Of a DNA stretch of 64,000 nt, positions 45,673-54,889 are shown piece by piece. The notes below the pieces were generated by a model. It worked only from the letters and a program-made list of their open reading frames with translations, was not told the origin of the DNA and searched no databases. The stretch comes from Enterococcus sp. 4G2_DIV0659 (GTDB taxonomy: Bacteria > Bacillota > Bacilli > Lactobacillales > Enterococcaceae), in NCBI RefSeq assembly GCF_002140715.2, contig NZ_NGLE02000001.1, positions 662,001 through 726,000 of the forward strand. The letters are read 5' to 3'. The position numbers were made by a program, and so were the translations under genes. The stretch's first letter is position 1, and every line of letters starts with the position of its first letter.

Positions 45673-47592
45673 ATGAACATCAAAGACTTACTTGTCAAAG
45701 ACGTGATGATCATGGATTTACAAGCAACTGATAAAAAAGGTGCTATTGATGAAATGGTACAAAAAATGTATGATGGCGGAAAAATTTCTGATATCAATAC
45801 TTACAAAGAAGGTATTTTAGCGCGAGAAGCTCAGACCTCAACTGGTCTTGGTGATGGTATCGCCATGCCTCACGCGAAAAATAGTGCAGTGAAAGAAGCA
45901 ACTGTTTTATTTGCCAAAAGTAACAAAGGTGTTGACTATGAAGCATTGGATGGACAACCGACCTATTTATTCTTTATGATTGCAGCTCCTGAAGGCGCTA
46001 ACGATACGCACTTACAAGCCTTAGCAGCCTTATCAAGGCTTTTGATTGATCCTGACTTTGTAGCCAACCTAAAAGAAACAGCAACTCCCGAAGAGGTTCA
46101 GAATCTTTTTGAAACCGCTGAAAAAGTAAAAGAAACTCAGGAAAAACAAGAACAATTAGAACAAAAACCAACTAATACAGATCGAAAATTTATCGTCGCT
46201 GTCACTGCATGTCCAACTGGAATTGCGCATACTTACATGGCTGAAGATGCCTTAAAGAAAAAAGCCAAAGAGATGGACATTGAAATCAAAGTAGAAACAA
46301 ATGGTTCTGAAGGGATCAAAAATCGCTTAACGGCTGAAGATATCGCTCGTGCAGATGGTGTTATCGTTGCAGCTGATAAAAAAGTTGAAATGAATCGTTT
46401 TGACGGTAAAGAATTAGTTAATCGTCCGGTTAGTGACGGGATTCGTAAAACAGAAGAATTAATTACACTTGCAACAAATGGTTCTGCACCAATCTTCCAC
46501 AGCTCTGAATCAGATATTAGCGAAGAGGATGATTCAGCAGAAGGTAGTGTGGGTTCTAGAATCTATAAAGATTTGATGAACGGTGTTTCCCACATGTTGC
46601 CTTTTGTTATCGGTGGTGGAATTGCCATCGCTCTTTCATTTATGATTGATCAATTTATCGGTGTTCCTCAAGACAAATTGAGTCTGCTTGGTTCATATAA
46701 CGAAGCTGCTTCTTGGTTCAATCAAATTGGCGTTGCGGCCTTTGGTTTTATGCTTCCTGTTTTGGCTGGATTCATTGCTTCTAGTATCGCTGATCGTCCT
46801 GGACTTGTTGCTGGATTTGCGGCTGGCGCTTTAGCTAATGCAGGTGGTGCTGGTTTCTTAGGTGCATTAGTCGGTGGTTTTCTAGCAGGATACGTAATTA
46901 TTTTCTTAAAAAAAGCGCTTAAAAGTCTACCAAAATCCTTAGATGGAATCAAAACCATTTTATTTTATCCGGTCTTTGGATTATTGATTACAGGTGGACT
47001 GATGCTATTAATTAATATTCCAATGAAAGTAATTAATGATGGTTTAAACAATTTCTTATTAGGTTTAGATGGTACAAATGCAGCTTTATTAGGTATCTTA
47101 CTTGGTGGAATGATGGCGATCGACCTTGGTGGCCCGATCAATAAAGCCGCATATGTTTTTGGTACAGCTTCAATTGCCGCAACTGTTACTGAAGGCGGAA
47201 GTATCATCATGGCTTCTGTAATGGCTGGCGGAATGGTTCCTCCTTTGGCTATTTTTATCGCAACATTGATTTTCAAAAATAAATTTACACAAGATCAAAA
47301 AGATGCCGGTTTAACAAACTTAGTAATGGGCTTATCATTTGTTACAGAAGGAGCTATTCCTTTTGCTGCTGCTGATCCATTACGTGTAATCCCAAGTTTT
47401 GTTGTTGGTTCAGCCTTAGCAGGTGGCTTGGTAGGTGGCTTTGGTATTCGATTATTGGCTCCTCACGGCGGCGTTTTCGTAGCACTTCTTTTGAGTCATC
47501 CGTTGCTATACTTAGTATTTATCGCAATTGGTGCTGTCGTTTCCGCACTTATTTTAGGTATTGTGAAAAAACCAGTGAAACAACAAGTGTAA
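45673..47592 (+). CDS. fruA: PTS fructose transporter EIIABC
   Basis: 639 residues in A-B-C order. EIIA has phospho-His67 in GIAMPHAKN. EIIB begins at about 172 with phospho-Cys180 in VTACPTGIAHTYMAEDAL. EIIC, from about 300 on, has about nine or ten membrane segments. It takes up fructose as fructose 1-phosphate. A glutamine-rich linker (KETQEKQEQLEQKPTNTD) joins A and B. Third gene of the fru operon. Confidence 0.95.
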   Translation: MNIKDLLVKDVMIMDLQATDKKGAIDEMVQKMYDGGKISDINTYKEGILAREAQTSTGLGDGIAMPHAKNSAVKEATVLFAKSNKGVDYEALDGQPTYLFFMIAAPEGANDTHLQALAALSRLLIDPDFVANLKETATPEEVQNLFETAEKVKETQEKQEQLEQKPTNTDRKFIVAVTACPTGIAHTYMAEDALKKKAKEMDIEIKVETNGSEGIKNRLTAEDIARADGVIVAADKKVEMNRFDGKELVNRPVSDGIRKTEELITLATNGSAPIFHSSESDISEEDDSAEGSVGSRIYKDLMNGVSHMLPFVIGGGIAIALSFMIDQFIGVPQDKLSLLGSYNEAASWFNQIGVAAFGFMLPVLAGFIASSIADRPGLVAGFAAGALANAGGAGFLGALVGGFLAGYVIIFLKKALKSLPKSLDGIKTILFYPVFGLLITGGLMLLINIPMKVINDGLNNFLLGLDGTNAALLGILLGGMMAIDLGGPINKAAYVFGTASIAATVTEGGSIIMASVMAGGMVPPLAIFIATLIFKNKFTQDQKDAGLTNLVMGLSFVTEGAIPFAAADPLRVIPSFVVGSALAGGLVGGFGIRLLAPHGGVFVALLLSHPLLYLVFIAIGAVVSALILGIVKKPVKQQV

Positions 47593-47599
47593 TGAATCT

Positions 47600-47826
47600 A
47601 ATAAAAGAAGCTGTGACAGAAGCGTTAAGCCTCGAGAAGTAGGCACTTTGCAACATCAACTCGTACCTCGCTGTGTTTTACAGCAATAAGAAGGGATCCG
47701 CAAAAATTGTTCTTCAAATTTTTGTGGATTTCAGTTTATTTCAAAAGGGGTTGCTTTTGCTCCCACTGTTTATTCGAGTTTCAAGGGTCTGAGATATAAC
47801 TTTTAGAGTTATGTCCAAGACCCTTT
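47600..47826. repeat. Intergenic repeat of the GGGACAGAAGC family (copy B, extended)
   Basis: Starts GCTGTGACAGAAGCG. Bases 47694-47766 align with the complement of copy C, and 47736-47785 align without gaps with copy A. A middle insert of about 60 bases (CCTCGAGAAGTAGG onwards) has no counterpart in A or C. The right end is a hairpin AAGGGTCT...AGACCCTT that should end the fru transcript. Otherwise 47593-47970 shows no gene. Confidence 0.7.
47783..47826 (+). terminator. Terminator hairpin of the fru operon
   Basis: AAGGGTCT pairs with AGACCCTT, with inner ATAAC/GTTAT, followed by TTTAAAC. It lies at the end of intergenic repeat copy B, in the same position as the hairpin of copy A. Confidence 0.6.
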
Positions 47827-47972
47827 AAACATACATCCCTCCCCAAAACTTTTTCAAATTGATTTTATTGGCTTAAAAAAAGATTCTATATTAGAATTAT
47901 TTGTAAGGAATTGTTTATTCTTTAGGCGTTAAATTAAAGAAAACAATAAAATTGATTAACTGGAAAGGATAA

Positions 47973-48010
47973 CTATAATGTCTTTCATTATAGCGGTTTT
48001 TTTATGCTAA
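47973..48010 (+). promoter_or_regulatory. Leader peptide and hairpin at the start of the SDR gene
   Basis: GGAAAGGA precedes an ATG at 47978 that opens a 10-codon frame (MSFIIAVFLC) ending in TAA at 48008-48010. The SDR start codon ATG (48004-48006) lies within its last codons. CTATAATG/CATTATAG (47973-47993) forms a hairpin directly before a run of seven T. The parts resemble an attenuator or a coupled re-initiation leader. The SDR has no ribosome binding site of its own. Confidence 0.4.
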
Positions 48011-48750
48011 AATTGTCTGGTAAAGTAATGTTGATTACTGAATGTGACTCTAGTATAGGGACAACGACTGCCCAACTGGCTGCAAAAGAAGGAGCTATTG
48101 TTGTATGTACTGGTAAAAATTTGAAAAAAATTGAAACAATCCTCTCAGATATAAAAAAAGCTGGAGGAATCGGTGCAGCGTTCGCACATGATGTTAGCGC
48201 CCTTTGGAGTTGGCAACAAATTGTCACTGAAACAATAAAGAAATTTGGAAAAATAGATGTACTCGTGAACAATGCTGGAATTTCTACACCTAAATTGTTA
48301 TCAGAATTAACGTTTAGCGATTGGAAAAAAATTCAGGGAATCGATGTAAATAGTTTGACTTACGGATTAAAAGAAGTCGTTCCCCACATGATAAATAACA
48401 AAGGTGGATCGATCATTAATGTCTCTTCTATTGAAGGCCTGACAGGACTACTCGACAACAATCCATACACAGCAGCCAAAGATGTCCTTCGATCAATCAC
48501 AACAAACTGTGCCATAGATGTTGCTGAACATGCTATCAGAGTAAATGCTGTTTGCCCAGGTAGTATTGAAACACCTATAATCGAAACCACATTTCCCAAT
48601 AATGAACTTCATTTCAACCAATCGGTTAAGTTTCCTTACTTAGGAAAACCAGAAGATATCGCCACTAGTATTATCTATCTAGCTTGTGACGAATCAAGTT
48701 TTGTTACAGGCGCTGAATTAGTTATCCAAGGCGGACGAATAGCTATTTAA
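48004..48750 (+). CDS. Short-chain dehydrogenase/reductase with altered nucleotide motif
   Basis: 248 residues of the classical SDR fold: NNAG at 89-92, Ser142 in NVSSIEG, the active-site pair Tyr155/Lys159 in YTAAK and the PGSIETPI segment. The N-terminal cofactor motif reads T-E-C-D-S-S-I-G at 12-19, so two of the three glycines of TGxxxGIG are replaced (Glu13, Ser17). NAD(P) binding may be weakened. No substrate is inferred. It is monocistronic between two strong hairpins. The start lacks a ribosome binding site and seems coupled to a 10-codon leader frame. Confidence 0.8.
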   Translation: MLKLSGKVMLITECDSSIGTTTAQLAAKEGAIVVCTGKNLKKIETILSDIKKAGGIGAAFAHDVSALWSWQQIVTETIKKFGKIDVLVNNAGISTPKLLSELTFSDWKKIQGIDVNSLTYGLKEVVPHMINNKGGSIINVSSIEGLTGLLDNNPYTAAKDVLRSITTNCAIDVAEHAIRVNAVCPGSIETPIIETTFPNNELHFNQSVKFPYLGKPEDIATSIIYLACDESSFVTGAELVIQGGRIAI

Positions 48751-48754
48751 AGTA

Positions 48755-48802
48755 AAAACATACTAAGATTAGAGGGTGAACCCTCTAATCTTAGTATGTT
48801 TT
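48755..48802. terminator. Bidirectional terminator with 22-bp perfect stem
   Basis: AAAACATACTAAGATTAG continues into AGGG, pairs perfectly with the downstream arm, and closes with the tetraloop TGAA. A/T-runs lie outside. It serves the SDR gene and the converging unknown gene. Confidence 0.9.
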
Positions 48803-48822
48803 CTCTGCGCTTGATGTCTTTT

Positions 48823-50154
48823 TTATTCATTCATTTCAATTGTCTGATTAAGCGATTCTAAATAACTATAATCCAAAAAGACAACACGCAAATGATTCTT
48901 TGCTTTTTTCAAGTCAAACCTTGTCAATCGTTCTTTTTGTTTCAAATTACTAATATTGATATCGAATAATTTATCCCACAAAGCCTCCAGCGGAATTTCT
49001 TTGATAGCTTCTTTTGGCAAGTAAAAACGTAAAACAGATACAAAATCATCATATTTTTTATCTAGTACTTCTATTTCTAAAAACTGCCGTATATAAAATT
49101 CATACGCTGAAAGCCCGCCATCGATAGCCATATCTGGATCTAGCACTCGATAATTCATCATTTTGCGACTTTTTTCATCGATCCAAGGAAAGTACGCTTG
49201 CGCATTTAAAATTCCTTTCGTACGCTTTTCCACATATTTTTGCTGAAGTAAGTCAAAACTTCTCGTCACAAAATAGGTAGCATTTTTCTTTTCAACAGGC
49301 TGAAAATAATTGTTTTGGTATTGAACGGTTTGAATGATTTTTTCAACAAATGCATATTCAATATAAGGTGGACGTAAAACACCTGTCCCGTTTGTCCAAG
49401 CCAATTGATCAAATCCCATCTGATCTCGAAACAAGCGCTGATACATTTTATTAACTGGAAGATCCCAATTAAAAGGATGTTTGAATAATACGATTTTAAC
49501 TACTTTACCATCCAGCTCTTCTACTGTTTGAACTTGTTGTACATCAAGTAATATCTGCCTAGGAATCACTTGAAAATATAGGTTCGAATAATACATTTTC
49601 CAACACGAAGTTAAGCATAAACCTTTTAAATGAACATCATAACCGGCTAACTGGTTACAGTCAATAATCACATTCTTTTTACTATCATATCGCTGAGGTA
49701 GTTCTTGAATTTCTTCTTTTGTTTCAAAGGTTCGTTTTTCAATTTGCTCCACATTATTATATAAATATTCATCTAACGAGCGTAGATAGCCATAAATTCC
49801 ATTTCTTAACATTCTTGTCTCAAAATAGTCTTCGATCATTTTTTGATAGGTAAAAAAAATCTCGCCTTCTAAAATAGCTCGCTCGAATACAGTCAATTTT
49901 GAAATACGAAGTTGGAACTCTCCTCCGTGACTATTTACTTTTAGCCATAGATCTTCCTCTTCAACAAGCTGTTCTATACGGGTAGTGATCTTAAGTAGAT
50001 CAAACTCTTGCGTCGCTTCTTCCCCAACTCGATAGCTTTCAGGTGTTGTCAAAATACGTAAAAAACTCAACCAATCAAAAATATCCCGCTTTAGTTCTTC
50101 TAAAGAGAACTCAGCACGCTGGGCAACCATATACATTTTTTCTGTTTTTTTCAT
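48823..50154 (-). CDS. Protein of unknown function, 443 residues
   Basis: No family recognised. The product is soluble, without signal peptide or membrane segments, rich in aromatic and charged residues, and predicted mainly helical at the N-terminus (MKKTEKMYMVAQRAEFSLEELKRDIFDWLSFLRIL). A central mixed region includes VIIDCNQLAGYDVHLKGLCLTSCWKMYYSNLYFQVIP, and the C-terminal part ends RLTRFDLKKAKNHLRVVFLDYSYLESLNQTIEMNE. The frame reaches 50208, but GAGGTGAGTCAA precedes the ATG at 50152-50154. It stands alone beside the allantoin cluster; no functional link is evident. Confidence 0.7.
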   Translation of the reverse strand: MKKTEKMYMVAQRAEFSLEELKRDIFDWLSFLRILTTPESYRVGEEATQEFDLLKITTRIEQLVEEEDLWLKVNSHGGEFQLRISKLTVFERAILEGEIFFTYQKMIEDYFETRMLRNGIYGYLRSLDEYLYNNVEQIEKRTFETKEEIQELPQRYDSKKNVIIDCNQLAGYDVHLKGLCLTSCWKMYYSNLYFQVIPRQILLDVQQVQTVEELDGKVVKIVLFKHPFNWDLPVNKMYQRLFRDQMGFDQLAWTNGTGVLRPPYIEYAFVEKIIQTVQYQNNYFQPVEKKNATYFVTRSFDLLQQKYVEKRTKGILNAQAYFPWIDEKSRKMMNYRVLDPDMAIDGGLSAYEFYIRQFLEIEVLDKKYDDFVSVLRFYLPKEAIKEIPLEALWDKLFDINISNLKQKERLTRFDLKKAKNHLRVVFLDYSYLESLNQTIEMNE

Positions 50155-50325
50155 TTGACTCACCTCGTTCCTTACATTAAGTATAACGAAAATAGAGCCA
50201 GACTTCATCTAATATACTTTGAGAGTGATAACGAAGAAATAATGTTCTATTTAAACGAATCCGTTAAAAGACATATAACTTTTTGTAAACGAATTTATTT
50301 ACAAATAGCTATATGTCTCTATCAT

Positions 50326-51576
50326 TTAACTTTTTCTTTCTATTTCGTGTTTCTCGCCGACTGTTCGATTAATCAAATAAAACAAAAATGTCCCCATGAT
50401 AATAATCAGTATTGCTAGATAAAACGCATAAAGTTTTGATCCTGTTATATCAGAAATTGTTCCTGTCACTGTTGGAACGATCACTGATGCTGACATACCA
50501 AAAAAGTTAAACACGCCGTACATTGTAGCCACATTTCCTTTAGGTGCTGATTCACCCAACCATGAAATAATAATTGGTTCTACTGCCAATTTACCAAAAA
50601 ATCCATAAGCCATAATACCAAACACAAGAACCGTTTGATTAGTTGTTGTTACAGTTAAAAACAGCACACTTGCCGCAATCAATTCAAGTAAAATAATTAA
50701 TTGGACTTTTTTAGTAGGAATCCGATCCGCAAAACGACTAAAAATTAGTGCGCCAGGAATTGCTGTAAAAAAAACTAGTGAACAGGCTAAACCGACAGAT
50801 GTTCCAGAAAATCCCTTTTCTGTTTCCAAAAAATTAGGAAGCCACGTATCAATCAAATAATAGGTATATAATGTTGAAAAATATAAAATATAGGCCGAAA
50901 TCATTCGAGGTTTGACTAATGATTTGATTGAAATCGGCTTTGTTTCCTTCCTTTCTGGAAGTAGATCATTCTCTTTTTGCGGGCGTTCTAATCGTATATA
51001 ACGTAAAAATAATAAAACTGCTAATAAAATCAATAGACAGCTCCCAAACACTAAAATTTGCCAAGGTAATACTCCTGTTCGAACTAAATAACTAGAAGAG
51101 ATCAACCCTAACCCACTACCAATAGCTGTACCACTATTTACAATAGCCGTTGCTAAACTTCTTTTAGACACAGGTACATATTCTGCAGTAAGAGAGTACG
51201 CAACGCCATAATACGTGCCACAACCAAGCCCAGCTAAAACACTTCCTAAAAAAACTGTACCAATATTTTGCGCTAAGCCAACAATCAGTGCACCAAGACC
51301 AAATAATAAAAAACCAGGAATCATAATTTGTTTTTTTCCTAATTTATCTACCAATAATCCTGAAGGGATCTGCATACAAACATACCCTAAAAAGTAGAAA
51401 CTTGAAATATTTCCTAACTGTGCATCGCTAGCACCACCAAAATACTGACTAATAATTGGGTAAATCGGTGTTAAAAGAGTACGATAAATCCAAATTACAA
51501 TCCAGCCAATCGTCAGTATATAAATAATTTGTTTCCAATAAGGAGTTCGTCTATTGCTTTTTTTTATTTCCTCCAT
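50326..51576 (-). CDS. MFS transporter, paralogue 1 of the ureide cluster
   Basis: 416 residues with twelve hydrophobic segments and the MFS motif DKLGKKQIMIPGF after helix 2. It is a close paralogue of the protein at 56181-57452; blocks such as GYVCMQIPSGLLVDK, VLAGLGCGTYYGVAYSLT and AVEPIIISWLGE are nearly the same in both. The architecture is of the organic-anion carrier branch that includes oxalate exchangers. Its place at the end of the allantoin cluster suggests transport of a ureide or of oxamate/oxalurate (inference). ATG at 51576 follows GGAG by ten bases. Confidence 0.8.
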   Translation of the reverse strand: MEEIKKSNRRTPYWKQIIYILTIGWIVIWIYRTLLTPIYPIISQYFGGASDAQLGNISSFYFLGYVCMQIPSGLLVDKLGKKQIMIPGFLLFGLGALIVGLAQNIGTVFLGSVLAGLGCGTYYGVAYSLTAEYVPVSKRSLATAIVNSGTAIGSGLGLISSSYLVRTGVLPWQILVFGSCLLILLAVLLFLRYIRLERPQKENDLLPERKETKPISIKSLVKPRMISAYILYFSTLYTYYLIDTWLPNFLETEKGFSGTSVGLACSLVFFTAIPGALIFSRFADRIPTKKVQLIILLELIAASVLFLTVTTTNQTVLVFGIMAYGFFGKLAVEPIIISWLGESAPKGNVATMYGVFNFFGMSASVIVPTVTGTISDITGSKLYAFYLAILIIIMGTFLFYLINRTVGEKHEIERKS

Positions 51577-51653
51577 AATCAATATTCTCCTTTGTTCAAA
51601 CGATTTTTAGACACAGCAAAACAAGTTGTTTATTTTTCCCCAAATAACAGGAA

Positions 51654-51698
51654 AAGCAATCAGACACCAAAATGGATATTTGTATGTCTAATTGCTTC
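51654..51698 (-). terminator. Hairpin downstream of allantoinase gene
   Basis: On the minus strand, AAGCAATTAGACA pairs with TGTCTGATTGCTT (one G-T), followed by TTCC. It lies between allB and the MFS gene. The T-run is short, so read-through is possible. Confidence 0.5.
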
Positions 51699-51725
51699 TC
51701 ACAACTTACTTTGTATTAACTTTTT

Positions 51726-53093
51726 TTATTTCTTTATAAATGAACCAACAAAGTCCGTTGAAACACCTGCTTCTTGGCTATAAATCACATGTCCTCTTAA
51801 AACTGTCTGAACCACTTGAGCGCCAATCTTACGACCGATATATGGACTGATTTTATTGCGATATTCTAAATCTTCTGCTTTTAATGTGTATGGTGCATTC
51901 GGCTTAATCAAAACAAAATCAGCATCTTTTCCGATACTAATACGTCCTTTTTGCTCTAAATCATAACGATCAGCTGGATTTGTGGCAATAATCTCTGCAA
52001 ATTGTTTTAATGACATCCCTCTTTTTTGAACCCCTTCATCAAAAAGAACATCCACGTTGTTTTGAACGCCGGAAATTCCTCCCCACGCTTCAAAAGCATT
52101 GTCTTTCTCTTTTAAATCAGGTGTACATGGAGAATGGTCTGATGTGACAAAATCAATTTCACCAGACAATACTTTTTTCCACATGCCGTTTTGATTTTCT
52201 TTGTCACGTATTGGTGGTGAACATTTGACAACTGGACCAATAGCATCTAATTCATCCGTATCAAAGTAAAGATAATGGGTACATGTTTCACACGTTACAT
52301 CTACTCCAGCTTCTCTTGCTTTGGTAACTTCTTCAACTCCTTCAGGACAAGCGATATGACAGATATGAATACGACATCCTGTTTCTTTAGCAAATAAAAT
52401 CGCTCTTCGAATCGGTTCAACTTCCGTAAAGACTGGGCGACTTGCAACATACGCCTTTAAGGTCGTTTCTCCATTTTTATACGCAATTTCTCCTAATTTG
52501 TCAGTAATCGCTGCATTTTCCGCATGAATGGCTAACACTTTACCTGTTTTAGCTACTTGTTTCATCCCTTCATACAAAGAATAATCATCAACATTCATAA
52601 AATCACCATCAATGCTTCGGTCACCACACGTTGCCATAAAGCATTTGTATGCAGCAACACCACCATCATTCAACTCCTGAATACCGCCCGTAAGATTGAA
52701 TGGCACCAATCCACCAAATGACGCAACATCTGATTTAAGTTTGCCTTTTCCTGCATTATATTTCACTTCCAAAGATTCCCCATCTACGGTTGCTGGCACT
52801 TGATTTAAAGGCATTTCCATAAATGACGTTACCCCTCCTTTGGCACAAGAAGCAGTTCCAGTAATGTAGCCTTCCCATTGATCACGATAGCCGCCACCTG
52901 GATCTGTAATATGCACATGGGCGTCTACCATACCTGGACTTACAACTAGACCTTTGGCATCTATTACTTTTTCCGCAACGCCTAAATCATGACCAATTGC
53001 CGCGATGACACCATTTTTTACAGCAACATCCGTTTTAACTTCTCCTGACTCCAAAATAACTAAGCCATTTTTAATCACTAAATCATAACTCAT
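51726..53093 (-). CDS. allB: Allantoinase
   Basis: 455 residues of the cyclic amidohydrolase family. Metal ligands: HVH at 59-61, the Lys in AAYKCFMATCGD expected to be carbamylated, His in LAIHAEN and IHICHIACPEG, and Asp in VTSDHSPC. SPGMVDAHVHITDPGGGYRDQWEGYITGTASCAKGGVTSFMEMP is typical of allantoinase rather than dihydropyrimidinase. It opens the allantoin ring to allantoate. The ribosome binding site TTTAAATTTAGGAGG belongs to the leader repeat family, with a hairpin AGCTGCGC/GCGCAGCT in front. Confidence 0.93.
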   Translation of the reverse strand: MSYDLVIKNGLVILESGEVKTDVAVKNGVIAAIGHDLGVAEKVIDAKGLVVSPGMVDAHVHITDPGGGYRDQWEGYITGTASCAKGGVTSFMEMPLNQVPATVDGESLEVKYNAGKGKLKSDVASFGGLVPFNLTGGIQELNDGGVAAYKCFMATCGDRSIDGDFMNVDDYSLYEGMKQVAKTGKVLAIHAENAAITDKLGEIAYKNGETTLKAYVASRPVFTEVEPIRRAILFAKETGCRIHICHIACPEGVEEVTKAREAGVDVTCETCTHYLYFDTDELDAIGPVVKCSPPIRDKENQNGMWKKVLSGEIDFVTSDHSPCTPDLKEKDNAFEAWGGISGVQNNVDVLFDEGVQKRGMSLKQFAEIIATNPADRYDLEQKGRISIGKDADFVLIKPNAPYTLKAEDLEYRNKISPYIGRKIGAQVVQTVLRGHVIYSQEAGVSTDFVGSFIKK

Positions 53094-53096
53094 TTG

Positions 53097-53150
53097 CTTT
53101 CCTCCTAAATTTAAAAGCTGCGCAAGCTATCATGCCCGCGCAGCTAAATA
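53097..53150 (-). repeat. Leader repeat element before allB
   Basis: On the minus strand, AGCTGCGC and GCGCAGCT form a hairpin directly before TTTTAAATTTAGGAGG, which is the allB ribosome binding site. The segment AGCTTGCGCA with the same tail also occurs before the UPF0210 gene (AGCTTGTGCA). This is a shortened member of the leader family. Confidence 0.6.
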
Positions 53151-53264
53151 ATTACATAGCATGTGGGCTCTTAAAAATCGACCGAATAATAAAGGGCTAT
53201 GAATATGTTGCTTTAATCTTCAACAACTAGCATCTTTGTTAAAGACTTCATCTCATAAACCTAA

Positions 53265-54725
53265 TCATTCTTTGTCAAAAAACTTTCTTAATCCCAAATA
53301 TAAAACAAAAGCTGATACAAATCCAGCGATCCAAGATATATCAGAAACCACTTTTAACGCTGGAATAAAATTACCACTTAGACAAATAATTAGTGCTACT
53401 ATAGTCGCAACATAGGCAGGTTTATTCAAACCTTTGTATATATTATGGCTATTATCCACCCGTTGATCCATATACAATTGATTTAAATCGATTGTTTGTT
53501 TTTGCACGAAATAATAATGTGCAATCATCGTTCCAGCAACAGGTCCTAATACTGCACCAATTGTATTCAAGAAAACAAAAATACTTGCAGCATTTTCCAT
53601 CAATTTCCACGGCATAATAAGAAAGCTAATAACACTAGCAATGATCACACCTTTTTTATAATCGATTTTTTTAGGAAATAATGCGCATAACTGATAAGCA
53701 GCCGGAATAATATTTCCCGTTGCGTTTGTCGAAACAGTCGTCAATAAGAATACAAGCATCGCAACAATAATCGCAAATGAATTATCCCAGCGATCAACGA
53801 TGTTCAAAATATTCCACTCCTGAATACCATAACGAATGGAACCACCAATTAAAATCACTACACTCGAAAAAGCAAAAATTCCATACCCAACGATAAAGCT
53901 AGCTGTTTGACCGACCATTTGATCTTTAGTTGATTTTGCATTTTGAGTAAAATCAGACACACTTGCTCCTGGTGCTGCCCAAACAGCAAGTACTGAATTA
54001 ATAATCATAAAATAGACAAATATCGGTGAAATATTATGTGTTGCTCCGGCCACATCATAAGATAAAATAGGCCCTAATCCTCCGGCAGCTCTAATCGCCC
54101 AAATAGCCATTCCACCAAAAACAATGTAAATCATAGGACTTAAAATAGCTGTAAATTTATTCAAGATATTGCCGCCGCCAAGGCCAATCAGCATATTCAC
54201 TGCCCAAAATAATGTAAATGCAATCAATCCTGGAATAGAGATTCCCAGAATTGTCATCTCTCCACCAATTGCTAAAAATCCAGGCCAAAGCTTACCAATC
54301 AAAATCAAAAGTGCCAATGATCCTGTGTAATTTTGCAGACCAAACCAAGCAATTGCAGCCACACATCCTCTTAGAAAACCAGGTAATTTCGCCCCAATAT
54401 CTCCATAGGTTGAACGTAGGTGCATAGCAAAAGGAATGCCGTACTTTGATCCTGCACGACCATTAAAAGTCATAAACAATGCGACAGATAAGGCACTTAG
54501 TATCAACGCTAGCATAATATTGATTGGAGAAAGCCCTAAAAAGAGGAATCCTCCTACAGCTGTATAGTTTGGGATATTGTGAACGGAACCCATCCACAAT
54601 GTAAAGTAGTTTAGCTTTCCCATCATTCTTTTAGACAACGGTTTTGGAAGAAGATCCTCATTATAACCGCGTTCCCGATAACGTTGAAGTTCGTTCTCCG
54701 TAATTTGGTAGTCTTGATTTTCCAT
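53265..54725 (-). CDS. pucI: Allantoin permease (NCS1 family)
   Basis: 486 residues with about twelve membrane segments of the NCS1 nucleobase/hydantoin transporter family: LPKPLSKRMMGKLNYFTLWMGSVHNIPNYTAVGGFLFLGLSP at the N-terminus, AGSKYGIPFAMHLRSTYG, NATGNIIPAAYQL. It imports allantoin with a cation. It lies 171 bases upstream of allB on the same strand. A near-perfect catabolite-response site abuts its ribosome binding site (54739-54753). Substrate assignment rests on family and position. Confidence 0.85.
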   Translation of the reverse strand: MENQDYQITENELQRYRERGYNEDLLPKPLSKRMMGKLNYFTLWMGSVHNIPNYTAVGGFLFLGLSPINIMLALILSALSVALFMTFNGRAGSKYGIPFAMHLRSTYGDIGAKLPGFLRGCVAAIAWFGLQNYTGSLALLILIGKLWPGFLAIGGEMTILGISIPGLIAFTLFWAVNMLIGLGGGNILNKFTAILSPMIYIVFGGMAIWAIRAAGGLGPILSYDVAGATHNISPIFVYFMIINSVLAVWAAPGASVSDFTQNAKSTKDQMVGQTASFIVGYGIFAFSSVVILIGGSIRYGIQEWNILNIVDRWDNSFAIIVAMLVFLLTTVSTNATGNIIPAAYQLCALFPKKIDYKKGVIIASVISFLIMPWKLMENAASIFVFLNTIGAVLGPVAGTMIAHYYFVQKQTIDLNQLYMDQRVDNSHNIYKGLNKPAYVATIVALIICLSGNFIPALKVVSDISWIAGFVSAFVLYLGLRKFFDKE

Positions 54726-54738
54726 TAGTTCGCCTCCT

Positions 54739-54753
54739 TATAAGCGCTTACAT
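54739..54753. promoter_or_regulatory. Near-perfect cre site at the allantoin permease gene
   Basis: ATGTAAGCGCTTATA on the minus strand fits the CcpA consensus WTGNAANCGNWNNCW at all but one position. It lies immediately before the AAGGAGG ribosome binding site. CcpA bound there would act as a block to transcription when preferred sugars are present. Confidence 0.55.
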
Positions 54754-54820
54754 ATATATAGAACAATCTCACAAAAAAACAAATGATGAATATTGTTTTA
54801 CTAAAAGAACCATTAGAGCA

Positions 54821-54869
54821 AAATACACCCTGAAAATCAGCTAATCATCTAATTTTCAAGGGTGTATTT
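54821..54869. terminator. Intrinsic terminator after the DAACS transporter gene
   Basis: AAATACACCCTGAAAAT pairs with ATTTTCAAGGGTGTATTT with one bulge. It lies 20 bases past the stop of the minus-strand transporter gene and separates it from the allantoin permease. Confidence 0.8.
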
Positions 54870-54889
54870 CATTTTCTCAACTGTCTATT

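Noticed and set aside
46722..47276. Long antisense frames inside fruA
   Set aside because: Shadows of the alanine/glycine-rich EIIC coding sequence, without start signals.
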